From positions 248,001 through 312,000 of the forward strand of contig NZ_JACYXJ010000004.1 in assembly GCF_014842925.1 (NCBI RefSeq): 64,000 nucleotides of DNA. Reading direction: 5' to 3'. The stretch's first letter is position 1, and every line of letters begins with the position of its first letter. Of the stretch, positions 51,165 to 60,548 are shown one piece after another. The position numbers and the translations under genes were made by a program. The stretch is from Roseibium polysiphoniae (GTDB lineage: Bacteria > Pseudomonadota > Alphaproteobacteria > Rhizobiales > Stappiaceae). Below the pieces are notes generated by a model. It searched no databases and had not been told where the DNA came from. It saw only the letters and a list, made by a program, of their open reading frames with translations.

Positions 51165-51905
51165 ATGAGCAAGATTGAAGGAAAGACGGCCCTGGTAACC
51201 GGGGCCAATCGCGGGATTGGCAAGGTTTTCGTAAAAGAGCTGCTCGACCGCGGCGTCGCCAAGGTCTATGCGGCTGCGCGCAAGCCGGAGAGCCTTGAAG
51301 ACCTGGCTGCTGAAAGCGGAGGGCGGGTTGTCGCAATCAAGCTGGACGTCACCAGCGCGGAGGATGTGGCAGCCGCTGCTGCGCACACGGATGTGTCCCT
51401 CCTGATCAACAATGCCGGCACTGCCGCATTTTCCGGGTTCGTCAACGCCGATGCCATCGCGCAGGGCCGCTCGGAAATGGACACCAACTATTTCGGCACG
51501 CTTAGAGTGTCACAGGCCTTTGCCCCGGCGTTGAAGGCCAATGGCGGCGGTGCGATCATCAACCTCGGATCGATCGCGTCCTTGGTCAATTTCCCGGTTC
51601 TTGGCACCTATAGCGCCTCCAAGGCGGCGGTCCATTCGCTGACCCAGGGCCTCAGGGCGGAACTCGCTGGTCAGGGCACAACGGTGGTTGGCGTCTATCC
51701 CGGACCGGTCGACACCGACATGGCGGAAAAGCTTGACGCCGACAAGACGGCGCCGCTGGAGGTCGTCCGGCAGATCTTTGATGCCCTGGAAAAGGGAGAA
51801 GAAAGCGTGTTCCCGGATCCAACATCTGTCCAGCTTTACGGCCAGTTGGTGGCGGAGCCGGATGCCACGGCAAAGTTCGTCGGCGCGTCCTATCTGCCGG
51901 CCTGA
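51165..51905 (+). CDS. Short-chain dehydrogenase/reductase
   Basis: A 246-residue classical SDR. The cofactor motif TALVTGANRGIGKVF is at residues 8-22, NNAG at about 85, the catalytic serine in NLGSIASL and the YSASKAA tyrosine/lysine pair. The substrate is unknown. Its expression is likely governed by the divergent TetR repressor. The ATG at 51165 has GAGG about 9 bases upstream; a GTG at 51138 is a poorer option. Confidence 0.92.
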   Translation: MSKIEGKTALVTGANRGIGKVFVKELLDRGVAKVYAAARKPESLEDLAAESGGRVVAIKLDVTSAEDVAAAAAHTDVSLLINNAGTAAFSGFVNADAIAQGRSEMDTNYFGTLRVSQAFAPALKANGGGAIINLGSIASLVNFPVLGTYSASKAAVHSLTQGLRAELAGQGTTVVGVYPGPVDTDMAEKLDADKTAPLEVVRQIFDALEKGEESVFPDPTSVQLYGQLVAEPDATAKFVGASYLPA

Positions 51906-51923
51906 CCATTCCAAGGCGGTCTT

Positions 51924-51951
51924 CGGGAGCGTGTCTGCTGAGACGCTCCCG
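51924..51951 (+). terminator. Terminator-like hairpin after the SDR gene
   Basis: The arms CGGGAGCGT and ACGCTCCCG enclose a 10-base loop and are followed by CTTTCG. Confidence 0.6.
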
Positions 51952-52111
51952 CTTTCGCCGGCCTCATATGAAATACACCGAGACCTGCGCGGTACGAGCG
52001 CGGCAGTTGGCGGCGATATATTGAATTTCATTTGCACTGAATTGGAGTCCGGCATGGGCTAGGGTGGGGTGCTGCCTGACAGTGGGCCTGCCGAACTGCG
52101 AGACTGAACTG

Positions 52112-52903
52112 ATGCCATCTGATATCCGCTTGCTCGTCCGTGCCGATGACGCTGGCTCAAGCCTGTCTTCCAACTTCGGATGCCTTCAGGCCTGCGCCGA
52201 GGGCATCGCTCGCAGCGTTGAGGTCATGATGCCCTGTTCATGGGTCACGCATGCCGCAAGCCTTTTCAACGCGCGGCCAGAGATTGATGTCGGCATTCAT
52301 CTAACCCTGACGAGCGAATGGGATGCGGTGAAATGGCGGCCCCTGACGTCTGCAAAAAGTCTTACAGACGAGCATGGGAACTTCCTTCCGCTCGGGTTGC
52401 CCCGAGAGCATGATCGCAGACGGTGTCTGGCAGAAGCGGACTGGTCGCTTGATGAGATTGCGAGCGAATTCAGGGCTCAGGTCTCGCTTGGTGTTGCCAT
52501 GTTTCGCGGTGCCTCACACGTCAGTTCACACATGCTGAAACACTTCAAAGACCTTGATCCAAAGATCGGTGAAGTGATCGCAGACATTTGCGATGATTTT
52601 GGCCTGGCAGACGATGCGTTTGGAAACGGATTGCCCAGGATCGAGGGCTATCCGAAGCATCCAAGAGATGCGGAGAGCCGGATTGCGTCCTTCAAACAGC
52701 AGGCCTCCACGTTGTCGCCGGGAACATATATTTTCATCGACCATCCTGCGATCGAAACGGCGGAACTCGCAGCGACCGGACACGTGGGGTATGAGGACGT
52801 TGCAGCCGACCGCGTTTCCTGTCTGCAGACGCTGACAAGTGATGCATTGAAGCAGCATCTCGATGACATCGGCGTCGAGCTGATCAGCTACACAGACCTT
52901 TAG
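52112..52903 (+). CDS. ChbG/YdjC-family carbohydrate deacetylase
   Basis: A 263-residue protein with the YdjC fold. The metal-binding aspartates are in LLVRADDAGSS, the histidine in DVGIHLTLTSEWDAVKWRP, and the later histidines in SHVSSHMLKHFKD. The C-terminal FIDHPA supplies a further conserved histidine. The family removes acetyl groups from chito-oligosaccharides. No sugar-uptake gene is adjacent. The ATG at 52112 is preferred because it starts the conserved strand; GTG codons at 52064 and 52082 are also in frame. Confidence 0.83.
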   Translation: MPSDIRLLVRADDAGSSLSSNFGCLQACAEGIARSVEVMMPCSWVTHAASLFNARPEIDVGIHLTLTSEWDAVKWRPLTSAKSLTDEHGNFLPLGLPREHDRRRCLAEADWSLDEIASEFRAQVSLGVAMFRGASHVSSHMLKHFKDLDPKIGEVIADICDDFGLADDAFGNGLPRIEGYPKHPRDAESRIASFKQQASTLSPGTYIFIDHPAIETAELAATGHVGYEDVAADRVSCLQTLTSDALKQHLDDIGVELISYTDL

Positions 52904-53045
52904 CGCAACGGCTGCGTCATAACGTCAATCGACCACTTCAGCCATGCCGCTTGGCAAACAGAAAGCTTGGGTTGTTTTTCGAGTGCAAGCGAACAGGCAG
53001 TTCGCCAATATCGTCTGGCCAGCCTGACACCGAAGGGAACGTCGC

Positions 53046-53417
53046 ATGCCGCTGAACCGAATAACGCTTTATGTGCGAGACGTTGAGGAAAGCGCGCGGT
53101 TTTACGCCAAGCACTTCGGCTTTGAGGTCTTTCGTGAGGAAGGTGACCGCATTGTTGAACTGACGCATCCGGACGGCGGGGCCAGCCTGATGCTGCATCC
53201 TGCCGCCAAGTCCCAGAAGATGGGGCAGGTGCTGGTGAAGCTGGTCTTTGACGTTGAGGACGTCGTCGCCTTTTGCGCTGTCCGCGCGCAGGAGGGGCTG
53301 AGCTTTGGCTCACTGCACAAGGGGGAAGACTACGTCTTTGCCAATGCGAAAGACCCGGACAAGAATTCCATTTCGGTTTCCAGCCGGGCCTTTCGGCATT
53401 TGCGTAAGTCCGATTAA
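53046..53417 (+). CDS. VOC-family (glyoxalase/bleomycin-resistance fold) protein
   Basis: A 123-residue single vicinal-oxygen-chelate domain: LNRITLYVRDVEESARFYAKHFGF, GGASLMLHPA and DYVFANAKDPDKNSI. The usual metal ligands are only partly recognisable (no histidine in the first strand), so enzymatic activity is uncertain. It could bind a small molecule instead. The last four bases overlap the end of the convergent GST gene. Confidence 0.85.
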   Translation: MPLNRITLYVRDVEESARFYAKHFGFEVFREEGDRIVELTHPDGGASLMLHPAAKSQKMGQVLVKLVFDVEDVVAFCAVRAQEGLSFGSLHKGEDYVFANAKDPDKNSISVSSRAFRHLRKSD

Positions 53418-54358
53418 ACCACTGTCACCCGGTAGCCCAAGCGCGGGAAGTGGACATGAAGATCGCCGCATTCGGGGTCGTTGCGGTGGATTGTGACCGT
53501 GTCGGTGCTGGCACCGGCAATGGTGCCTTCGACCGGCTGTTCGCCGCCATCCACGTCAGGTGAGATCACCACGGCCATGCCTTTCTCGAGGCCCTGCGGG
53601 TCGTTGGTGATCGCTGCATCAATCGCTTTTGGGGTAGAGGTTTTCGCGCGCTCATTGGCCTCTTCGGCGGAGAGTTCACTCATGGCGCCGTGGCCAAGGT
53701 CGGTCACGTTCTTCTCCCAGCGTTCCAGATCCGGGAATTCGGCAAGAACGGCGGGCCCGCCGGCAAAACGGCCGCGCAGGAACCAGACCACATGGAAGAA
53801 CTGAGCGTCGATGGCACCGGGCGCATCGCCCGTCAGGAATGCCCGTCCGTCTGACAGCTGGCCGTTCAGCCAGGACAGCTGGGTCCGCATTTGGGCGACC
53901 AGATGCGGCAGGTCGGCATTGGCAGCCTTCAGGCCTTCGACCCAATCGGCGCCGAGATAAAGCCGTCCGCGGTCTTGCGCAAAATCTGCCGGCAGGGCGT
54001 CGCCTGCCGACCCCAGCACGATCTTGACCACGAGATCGAACAAGGCGCCATCAGTCCAGCGGCTCAGAGACCACATCAGTCCGGCGTCATTGGCCGGGAA
54101 GAAGGAGGGTGCCGGGTGCCGGTTCTCGATTTCACGCAGGATGGCCTGGCTGTCGCAATAGATGTCTGCGCCGATCTGCATCACCGGCGTGCGGCGATAG
54201 CCGCCGGTCAGCTTGATGAGCATCGGCTTGGGCGGCAGGCGCGGGATCTCGACCGAGGCCCACGGCAGCTTCTTAATGCCCAGCCCGACCCGCACCTTTT
54301 CGGCAACGGGCGACTGAGGGTAATTGTGTAAAATGATTTCGTTTGCGAGATCGGTCAT
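53414..54358 (-). CDS. Glutathione S-transferase-like protein
   Basis: A 314-residue protein. The thioredoxin-like N-terminal domain (residues about 5-80: ILHNYPQSPVAEKVRVGLG, TPVMQIGADIYCDSQAILREIE) and a helical C-terminal domain (about 90-225) are followed by a beta-rich extension of about 80 residues. That extension (GMAVVISPDVDGGEQPVEGTI) is not found in ordinary GSTs. GGGAGG precedes the ATG at 54358. The substrate is unknown. Confidence 0.88.
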   Translation of the reverse strand: MTDLANEIILHNYPQSPVAEKVRVGLGIKKLPWASVEIPRLPPKPMLIKLTGGYRRTPVMQIGADIYCDSQAILREIENRHPAPSFFPANDAGLMWSLSRWTDGALFDLVVKIVLGSAGDALPADFAQDRGRLYLGADWVEGLKAANADLPHLVAQMRTQLSWLNGQLSDGRAFLTGDAPGAIDAQFFHVVWFLRGRFAGGPAVLAEFPDLERWEKNVTDLGHGAMSELSAEEANERAKTSTPKAIDAAITNDPQGLEKGMAVVISPDVDGGEQPVEGTIAGASTDTVTIHRNDPECGDLHVHFPRLGYRVTVV

Positions 54359-54468
54359 CTGATCCTCCCGGGAATATGATCGCACCGTTGGTACCGCGAC
54401 CGGACGCAAACGTCATACGGAAAAGGATGCCGAAGGTTCGAAACTGCGCGGGCAGCATGCCGGATGTT

Positions 54469-55554
54469 TCAGTATCCGAAGGTGACCGGATCGTCGCGCT
54501 GTTCCGGTCTGAACCTGAGAAGCGGCTCTGGAATGCGGGAAGCGAGCGGATCCATGTGCTTTTGCAGGTAGTAGCCCGCAGCCACCGTGGCAAAGCCGAT
54601 GGCGGTCAGAACGAGCGCCAGCGTCAGGTCGTCTTCATGGACATCGAACCGCCAGATGATGACGGTCAAAATACCCAAGGCGCCGAACCCGATCCCGGAC
54701 GGCCGCCTCAAAAAGACAGATAGGGCAATGGCGAGAAGGCAGGTGGCAAGGAAGATCCATTTGACCGGGTCACTGCCTTCGCTGAACAGGATCCCGAGAC
54801 CCGCCGACAGGGGCAGCATGCCAAGCTTGTTGAGCCAGAAGCCATGGTTCACCGGCGCCTTGAGGTCCATCCACCAGCCAGCAAGATAGATCAGCAGGCC
54901 AAAGGAAATCAGGTGCCACTGAGAGATCACCTGCAGACCATGCGGATCGTAGAAGGCGCGGACGGCAATCTCCTGCGTCAGGGCAATGATCGCGAGGATG
55001 ACAAGGCTCCAGGCGGGCAGAAAGGCGAAGCGCTGCAGGACAAACAGGCCGCTCGCCAGAAGAATGAGGGACGGAGCGACTGCGGAGCCCAGGATCCAGG
55101 TCAGCAGGTCCTGCTGGTACAGCGGAATGACGTTCTCTTCGGGAACCTGGTACTCGTTTGAATAGTCGAAGAAGTACTTGTAGTCGTCGCTGCCGGTTTG
55201 CAGCGTGATGTAGGCGAGCGTCAGGCAGAGGGCGAAACCGGTCGCAAGAATTGCGCACAGCAGCTTCGACTTTTCGCGTCGCTCCAGAATGAGGGATAGC
55301 CCGAGGAACACGACGGCGTAGATTGCAAACAGGGTTGCGAGCAGGGCTTCGGAGATCTCGGCCGCTTCCATTGAGAGTGCGACCAAGCCCATGATGACAA
55401 TGCCTGCGCCGCCGACCCAGAGGATTGTCGTGAAATCAAGCTTGAAGCCGGTCTCGTCTGCAGAGTTTTGCGGGATCAACGCGGCAATCGCATCCCGCTG
55501 TGACGTTTTGATGATCCCCTTCTGGACGGCAATGTCCAAGACCTTCGTATCCAT
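54469..55554 (-). CDS. Polytopic membrane protein of unknown function (DUF2157-like)
   Basis: A 361-residue protein with an N-terminal cytoplasmic helical part (residues 1-35, KGIIKTSQRDAIAALIP) and about ten membrane segments. The start suggests DUF2157 or a related family, but I cannot be sure. A polar insert of about 30 residues with several tyrosines (YKYFFDYSNEYQVPEENV) faces one side of the membrane. GGGGAG precedes the ATG. It is divergent from tex, with 223 bases between the starts. Confidence 0.75.
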   Translation of the reverse strand: MDTKVLDIAVQKGIIKTSQRDAIAALIPQNSADETGFKLDFTTILWVGGAGIVIMGLVALSMEAAEISEALLATLFAIYAVVFLGLSLILERREKSKLLCAILATGFALCLTLAYITLQTGSDDYKYFFDYSNEYQVPEENVIPLYQQDLLTWILGSAVAPSLILLASGLFVLQRFAFLPAWSLVILAIIALTQEIAVRAFYDPHGLQVISQWHLISFGLLIYLAGWWMDLKAPVNHGFWLNKLGMLPLSAGLGILFSEGSDPVKWIFLATCLLAIALSVFLRRPSGIGFGALGILTVIIWRFDVHEDDLTLALVLTAIGFATVAAGYYLQKHMDPLASRIPEPLLRFRPEQRDDPVTFGY

Positions 55555-55777
55555 GAGGCTCCCCAGCAGCTCGAAAATGAAGGACGTGTTCTGCGTGTGC
55601 GCAGGACAAATTCACGTTTGCAGAGAACTATGCCGGTTGCAAGCTGGCGGTAGGTCCACCAGCAATGATGTGATGTGCTGATCACCTGTTCTGGGGATCT
55701 CGTGCGTTGGTCCCTTTATCGCCTCATCTTCGGGCACTATCTTCGCTTGCCCTCAAGCGTGATGGAAAAGTCCCGAT

Positions 55778-58234
55778 ATGTCCGAATCCTCCGATCTGAC
55801 CCCGCCTGCCACCAACGGCAAGAAGTCCGCCGGTCTGCCGACCGATGTGGCGATCCGCATCGCCCGGCGCATTGCCGATGAAATCGCCTGCAAGCCGGAT
55901 CAGGTCAGTGCGACGGTGGCCATGCTGGACGAGGGGTCAACGGTTCCCTTCATTGCCCGCTACCGCAAGGAAGCGACCGGCGGGCTGGACGACACCCAGC
56001 TTCGGAAGCTGGAAGAGCGGCTGATCTATCTGCGGGAGCTGGAAGACCGGCGCGTCGCCATCGTCAAGTCGATCGACGAACAGGGCAAACTGACTGATGA
56101 CCTGGCGAAAGGCATTGCGCTGGCCGAGACCAAATCGGCTCTCGAGGATCTTTATCTGCCCTTCAAGAAGAAGCGCCGGACCAAGGCCCAGATCGCGCGG
56201 GAAGCCGGGCTGGAGCCACTGGCTGACCTGTTGCTCGGTGACCCGATGAAAAACCCGGAAGCGGAGGCTGCTTCCTATGTCGATGGCGACAAGGGTGTTG
56301 CGGACGTGAAAGCCGCCCTTGATGGCGCGCGGCAGATCCTGATGGAGCGTTTCGCCGAAAACGCCGGGCTCGTTGGCCAGTTGCGGCGCTACATGAATGA
56401 CAAGGGCGTCGTCACCTCCAAGCTGATCGATGGTCAGGCCGAAAAAGGTGCGAAGTTCGCGGACTATTTCGACTATTCCGAGCCCCTGTCGAAGATCCCC
56501 AGCCACCGGGCGCTCGCGCTCTTCAGGGGGCGCAACGAAGGTATTCTGTCGGTTGATCTGACCGTGGACGCCGACGATGTCTCACTGGTCAAACCGGCCG
56601 AGAAGCTGGTTGCTGACACCTATGGCATCGCAGATCAGGGCCGCCCGGGTGACAAGTGGCTGATGGACGTGGCGCGCTGGGCGTGGAAGGTGAAACTGGC
56701 CCTGCATCTGGAGCTCGACCTCATGGGTGTCTTGCGCGACAAGGCCGAGGAAGAGGCAATCCAGGTGTTCGCCCGCAATCTGAAGGATCTGCTTCTGGCC
56801 GCACCTGCCGGGGCAAAGTCAACGCTGGCGCTGGATCCTGGCATCCGCACCGGCGTCAAGGTTGCCGTTGTCGACGAGACGGGCAAGCTGATCGACACGG
56901 CGACGGTCTATCCGTTCCAGCCGCGCAATGATGTCTCCGGCTCACGGGCCACGCTGCTGGCGTTGATCGCCAAGCACAAGGTCGGGCTGATCGCCATCGG
57001 CAATGGCACGGCGAGCCGGGAGACGGACCGGCTGACGGCCGATGTTCTGGGCGACATTCCGCCGGCCAGCCGGCCGGTCAAGGTGATCGTGAATGAGGCA
57101 GGCGCCTCGGTCTATTCGGCCTCGGAACTGGCGGCGAAGGAAATGCCGGATGTGGATGTCAGCCTGCGCGGCGCGGCCTCCATCGGCCGCCGGCTGCAGG
57201 ATCCGCTGGCGGAACTGGTGAAGATCGAGCCCAAGTCCATCGGTGTCGGCCAGTACCAGCATGACGTCAACCAGACAAAGCTGGCCCGCGCCCTCGATGC
57301 GGTGGTTGAAGATGCGGTGAATGCGGTGGGTGTGGATCTCAACACGGCATCGCCCGCCCTGCTGACGCGGATTTCCGGCCTGTCCGACAGTCTGGCGCGG
57401 GCGGTGGTGGACCACCGCGACAGCATAGGCAAGTTCACCAGCCGCAAGCAGCTGAAGGATGTGCCGCGGCTTGGCGCCAAGGCGTTTGAACTTTGCGCCG
57501 GTTTCCTGCGCATCACCGGCGGGGCGGACCCGCTGGATGCCTCATCGGTACACCCGGAGGCCTATCCCCTGGCCAAGCGCATCGTGAAGGCTTGCGGCCG
57601 CGATCTCCATGAAATCATGGGCAACAGCGGGCTTTTGCAGGGGCTCGATCCGAAGGACTTCACGGACGAGCGCTTCGGTCTGCCGACGGTGCGCGATATC
57701 CTGTCGGAGCTGGAGAAGCCGGGCCGCGACCCGCGTCCGGAGTTCAAGACCGCTGCTCTGCAGGATGGGGTCGAGGAGATTTCCGATCTGAAGCCGGGCA
57801 TGAAGCTGGAAGGCACGGTGACCAATGTCACCAACTTTGGCGCCTTCGTTGATGTCGGTGTGCATCAGGACGGGCTGGTGCATGTCTCCCAGCTGGCGGA
57901 CAAGTTCGTCGATGATCCGCACAAGATCGTCAAGGCTGGCGACATCGTGAAGGTGACGGTCCTCGAAGTGGATGTGAAGCGCAAGCGCATCTCCATGACG
58001 ATGAAATCGGCCGCAGACTATCAGGGCCAGAAAGAGCGTCAGGCCGATCGCAACCGGGATGACCGGGGCGGCGGTGGTCCGGGACGTGGCCCGCGTCCGG
58101 GTGGCGGCAAGCCGAGAGGCCGGGGGCCTGGTGGCGACGGTTCAGGCGGCGGTGCGCCGCGCGGAGACGGTGCTGGTGGCAACAACGCCATGGCCGCCGC
58201 GCTGGCTGCGGCGATGAACAAGGGCAAGAAATAG
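55778..58234 (+). CDS. tex: Tex-family RNA-binding transcription accessory protein
   Basis: An 818-residue protein. The order is the N-terminal Tex region ([26 protein letters not shown], residues about 55-80), a YqgF/RNase-H-like domain (about 345-460: [19 protein letters not shown]), helix-hairpin-helix segments (about 500-580: [18 protein letters not shown]) and an S1 domain (about 670-740: [22 protein letters not shown]). A long Gly/Arg/Pro-rich tail (about 755-800) is unusually extended. Tex binds nucleic acids and influences transcription. The start is ATG 55778, with GGAAAAG upstream. Confidence 0.95.
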   Translation: MSESSDLTPPATNGKKSAGLPTDVAIRIARRIADEIACKPDQVSATVAMLDEGSTVPFIARYRKEATGGLDDTQLRKLEERLIYLRELEDRRVAIVKSIDEQGKLTDDLAKGIALAETKSALEDLYLPFKKKRRTKAQIAREAGLEPLADLLLGDPMKNPEAEAASYVDGDKGVADVKAALDGARQILMERFAENAGLVGQLRRYMNDKGVVTSKLIDGQAEKGAKFADYFDYSEPLSKIPSHRALALFRGRNEGILSVDLTVDADDVSLVKPAEKLVADTYGIADQGRPGDKWLMDVARWAWKVKLALHLELDLMGVLRDKAEEEAIQVFARNLKDLLLAAPAGAKSTLALDPGIRTGVKVAVVDETGKLIDTATVYPFQPRNDVSGSRATLLALIAKHKVGLIAIGNGTASRETDRLTADVLGDIPPASRPVKVIVNEAGASVYSASELAAKEMPDVDVSLRGAASIGRRLQDPLAELVKIEPKSIGVGQYQHDVNQTKLARALDAVVEDAVNAVGVDLNTASPALLTRISGLSDSLARAVVDHRDSIGKFTSRKQLKDVPRLGAKAFELCAGFLRITGGADPLDASSVHPEAYPLAKRIVKACGRDLHEIMGNSGLLQGLDPKDFTDERFGLPTVRDILSELEKPGRDPRPEFKTAALQDGVEEISDLKPGMKLEGTVTNVTNFGAFVDVGVHQDGLVHVSQLADKFVDDPHKIVKAGDIVKVTVLEVDVKRKRISMTMKSAADYQGQKERQADRNRDDRGGGGPGRGPRPGGGKPRGRGPGGDGSGGGAPRGDGAGGNNAMAAALAAAMNKGKK

Positions 58235-58435
58235 ACGTTCAAACGAGGCGTGGACCGCGCGGCCCCGGGATAGACACAGATTTCTGGGGCCGACTGTCAT
58301 GACCGTTGAGGCGATTTTGGTGATCCGATAGCGCCTTTTTGCAGCTGCGTGGATACTTATCCGCAGTCGGTGATAAAAATCACTTCCTGTCAGATTTGTT
58401 CATAAGTCTCTCGTTGTCTCAGGCAGAGCGATCTG

Positions 58436-58491
58436 GCACCTCATCCCTTGGAAGCCTAAATTTTTTCAAATTTTCCAAGGGGATGAGGTGC
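58436..58491 (+). promoter_or_regulatory. Long hairpin burying the Shine-Dalgarno and start codon of the desaturase
   Basis: The 5' arm (58436-58453) pairs with the 3' arm (58473-58491) over 18 base pairs with a single bulged G (58479), around an AT-rich loop. The 3' arm contains the AAGGGG Shine-Dalgarno (58477-58482) and the GTG start (58488-58490). Translation would need this stem to open. Confidence 0.75.
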
Positions 58492-59420
58492 TGCAGCCGA
58501 AAGTTTGCGAGTGGCCGACGCTTGCGTTGATCGTTGTGGTCCATGGGATCTGGCTGGCTGTTCTGTCGTTTGAGACCGGGTTGGGACTGGCCGTAAGCCT
58601 TGCCATCGCGGCGGTCATGGTGACCCTGCACAGCTCATTGCAGCATGAAGTCCTTCATGGGCATCCGACCCGCAATGCCTGGATCAACGAAGCACTGGTC
58701 TATCTGCCGCTGGGCGTCTTTGTCCCCTACCGCCGCTTCAAGGCACTGCACCTGCGCCATCACAACAATGACCGGTTGACCGACCCTTACGATGATCCGG
58801 AAAGCTTCTATTATGCCTGGTCGGACTGGCAGGGCCTGCCGAAACCCTTGCGCTGGATCCTGTCGGTGAACAACACGCTGCTCGGCCGTCTGACGATCGG
58901 GCCGCTGGTGTCCATGGTCGGCTTTTGGGGCGCCGAGGCCAGGGGGCTTCTCGCCAACGAGCCGGGCGTTCGCAATGCCTGGGGGCATCATGCTGCCGGT
59001 CTGGCGCTGGTGTTCGTCTTGGTGACGCAGGTGGCTGGCCTCGACTTCTGGGTCTATGCGCTCCTCGTCGCCTATCCGGCCATGAGCCTCTTGATGCTGC
59101 GCACCTTTGCAGAGCACAGGGCGCATGAAACCCCGGAAGGTCGCTCGGTGATTGTCGAGTTCTGTCCGGTGTTTTCTCTGCTCTTCCTCAACAACAACCT
59201 TCACGTGGTGCATCACGCCCATCCACGGGTGTCCTGGTATCAGCTGCCGATGCTTTACCGCAGCCGACGAGAGGAATGGCAGAAACGCAATGACGGCTAC
59301 GTCTACCCCAGCTACGTTGCGCTCATGCTGCAGTATTTCCTGACGCCGAAGGAGCCGGTGCCGCATCCGTTGGTCGGTGTTCGCAATGCCGACAGCAAGG
59401 CAATGAACAGGGACGCATGA
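58488..59420 (+). CDS. Membrane fatty acid desaturase
   Basis: A 310-residue di-iron membrane desaturase. The three histidine boxes are HEVLHGHP (residues about 54-61), HLRHHNND (about 87-94) and HVVHHAHP (about 240-247). At least four membrane segments are present. It introduces a double bond into fatty acyl chains and so can adjust membrane fluidity. The start is the GTG at 58488, which fits the family N-terminus (EWPTLALIVVVHG); its initiation region is folded into a long hairpin. The stop is followed 4 bases later by the start of the PhnD-like gene. Confidence 0.88.
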   Translation: MLQPKVCEWPTLALIVVVHGIWLAVLSFETGLGLAVSLAIAAVMVTLHSSLQHEVLHGHPTRNAWINEALVYLPLGVFVPYRRFKALHLRHHNNDRLTDPYDDPESFYYAWSDWQGLPKPLRWILSVNNTLLGRLTIGPLVSMVGFWGAEARGLLANEPGVRNAWGHHAAGLALVFVLVTQVAGLDFWVYALLVAYPAMSLLMLRTFAEHRAHETPEGRSVIVEFCPVFSLLFLNNNLHVVHHAHPRVSWYQLPMLYRSRREEWQKRNDGYVYPSYVALMLQYFLTPKEPVPHPLVGVRNADSKAMNRDA

Positions 59421-59424
59421 AGTG

Positions 59425-60258
59425 ATGTTGGATCAGCCGCGGTACAAGCCAATCGCTTTGCCGATGTATGACTGGCCGGAAGTCCGCGCTGCGACCGAGG
59501 TTCTTGAGTGCGAGTTGAGCCGGGCCATCTTCAAGGCAGTGGACATTCACCCGAACCAAATCTGGAACTGGCGGCCGGACCAGGATGAACTGCCGACGCG
59601 CTGGGCCAATCGAGGCCTCTTGCTCTCCCAGACGTGCGGCTATCCGCTGGTGACATTCCTTCAAGGCAAAGTCGAACCGCTGCTGACCCCGCATTACGAT
59701 GCGCCTGGCTGCGAGGGGCCGCTTTACTGCAGCCATATATTGGTGCGGGCGGGCAGTGGATTTGACCGGCTTGAGGACCTTGAAGGCAAGCGCGCCGCCT
59801 TCAACAGCCGGGACAGTCAGTCCGGCTACAATGCCTTTCGCCATTGCGTCGCGCAGGTCGCTGGCGGCAAGGCCTTTTTCGGTGAGACCCTTGAGACGGG
59901 CGGTCATCTGAAATCGATGGAGGCCGTCGCTGCCGGGAAGGCGGACGTCTGTTGCACCGATGCTGTCTGCCTGGATCTGGTGCGCCGCGTCCGGCCGGGG
60001 CTTTTCAGCGCGCTCAAGGCCATTGGCCGCAGCCGGCAGGTTCCGGGGCTGCCGCTGGTGACGGCTGCAGGTCACCCTCGCAGTGTCATCGAAAACATCC
60101 GTGCTGCCGCTGTGTCGGTCTTCGAGGCGCGCAATACGCAAGAAAGCCGCGAACGCCTGGGCATTCGCGGCTTTAGTGTTTTATCGTCTGACGACTATCG
60201 GCCCCTGATCGAGATGCGGCTGGAAGCCGAAAATCTCGGGTATCCGGAGCTTGTCTAG
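59425..60258 (+). CDS. PhnD-like phosphate/phosphonate binding-protein homologue without signal peptide
   Basis: A 277-residue protein of the periplasmic-binding fold, with LPMYDWPEVRAA at the start and the type-2 segments LVRAGSGFDRLEDLEGKRAAFNSRDSQSGYNA and VAAGKADVCCTDAVCLDLV. It looks like the PhnD/ABC-phosphonate family but lacks a recognisable signal peptide, so it is probably cytoplasmic or sensory. It starts at ATG 59425, 4 bases after the desaturase stop, hence cotranscribed; a GTG one codon earlier is possible. No phn transport genes are near. Confidence 0.82.
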   Translation: MLDQPRYKPIALPMYDWPEVRAATEVLECELSRAIFKAVDIHPNQIWNWRPDQDELPTRWANRGLLLSQTCGYPLVTFLQGKVEPLLTPHYDAPGCEGPLYCSHILVRAGSGFDRLEDLEGKRAAFNSRDSQSGYNAFRHCVAQVAGGKAFFGETLETGGHLKSMEAVAAGKADVCCTDAVCLDLVRRVRPGLFSALKAIGRSRQVPGLPLVTAAGHPRSVIENIRAAAVSVFEARNTQESRERLGIRGFSVLSSDDYRPLIEMRLEAENLGYPELV

Positions 60259-60264
60259 CCGGGA

Positions 60265-60390
60265 TTACTTGCGGCCTTTGCGAGCCTGTCCAGCGCGCAG
60301 CGTCTGGTTCATTTGACCGAGCTGAGCTGCGGAGTGGCCGGAGACAACGCCCATCAGGGTCGTGCCGAGGATCTGAGTCAGATATGTCAT
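60265..60390 (-). CDS. Possible small protein of 41 residues
   Basis: A short frame, MTYLTQILGTTLMGVVSGHS at its start and basic at the end (RKGRK), reads on the minus strand between the PhnD-like gene and the LysR gene. It looks like a small amphipathic protein with one hydrophobic helix. The ribosome-binding site is weak; an upstream TTG at 60477 would give 70 residues. Divergent from LysR, it could be that regulator's target. The call rests on composition alone. Confidence 0.4.
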   Translation of the reverse strand: MTYLTQILGTTLMGVVSGHSAAQLGQMNQTLRAGQARKGRK

Positions 60391-60548
60391 GGCATTTCCA
60401 ATCCCAAGTTGGTTTTTTACAACGCGGTCCTCGATCACGATGTTCCCGGGCCGCTTGAGACTGATATGATCCTTCAAGGCCTTTCAATCAAACGAATTGT
60501 TTTTATATATTGGTTCAATAATATTGAACTGAACGCAGGGGCGACTTG

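Noticed and set aside
58436-58491. Reading the desaturase hairpin as the terminator of tex
   Set aside because: It lies about 200 bases after the tex stop, has no T-tract after the stem, and overlaps the next gene's start codon.
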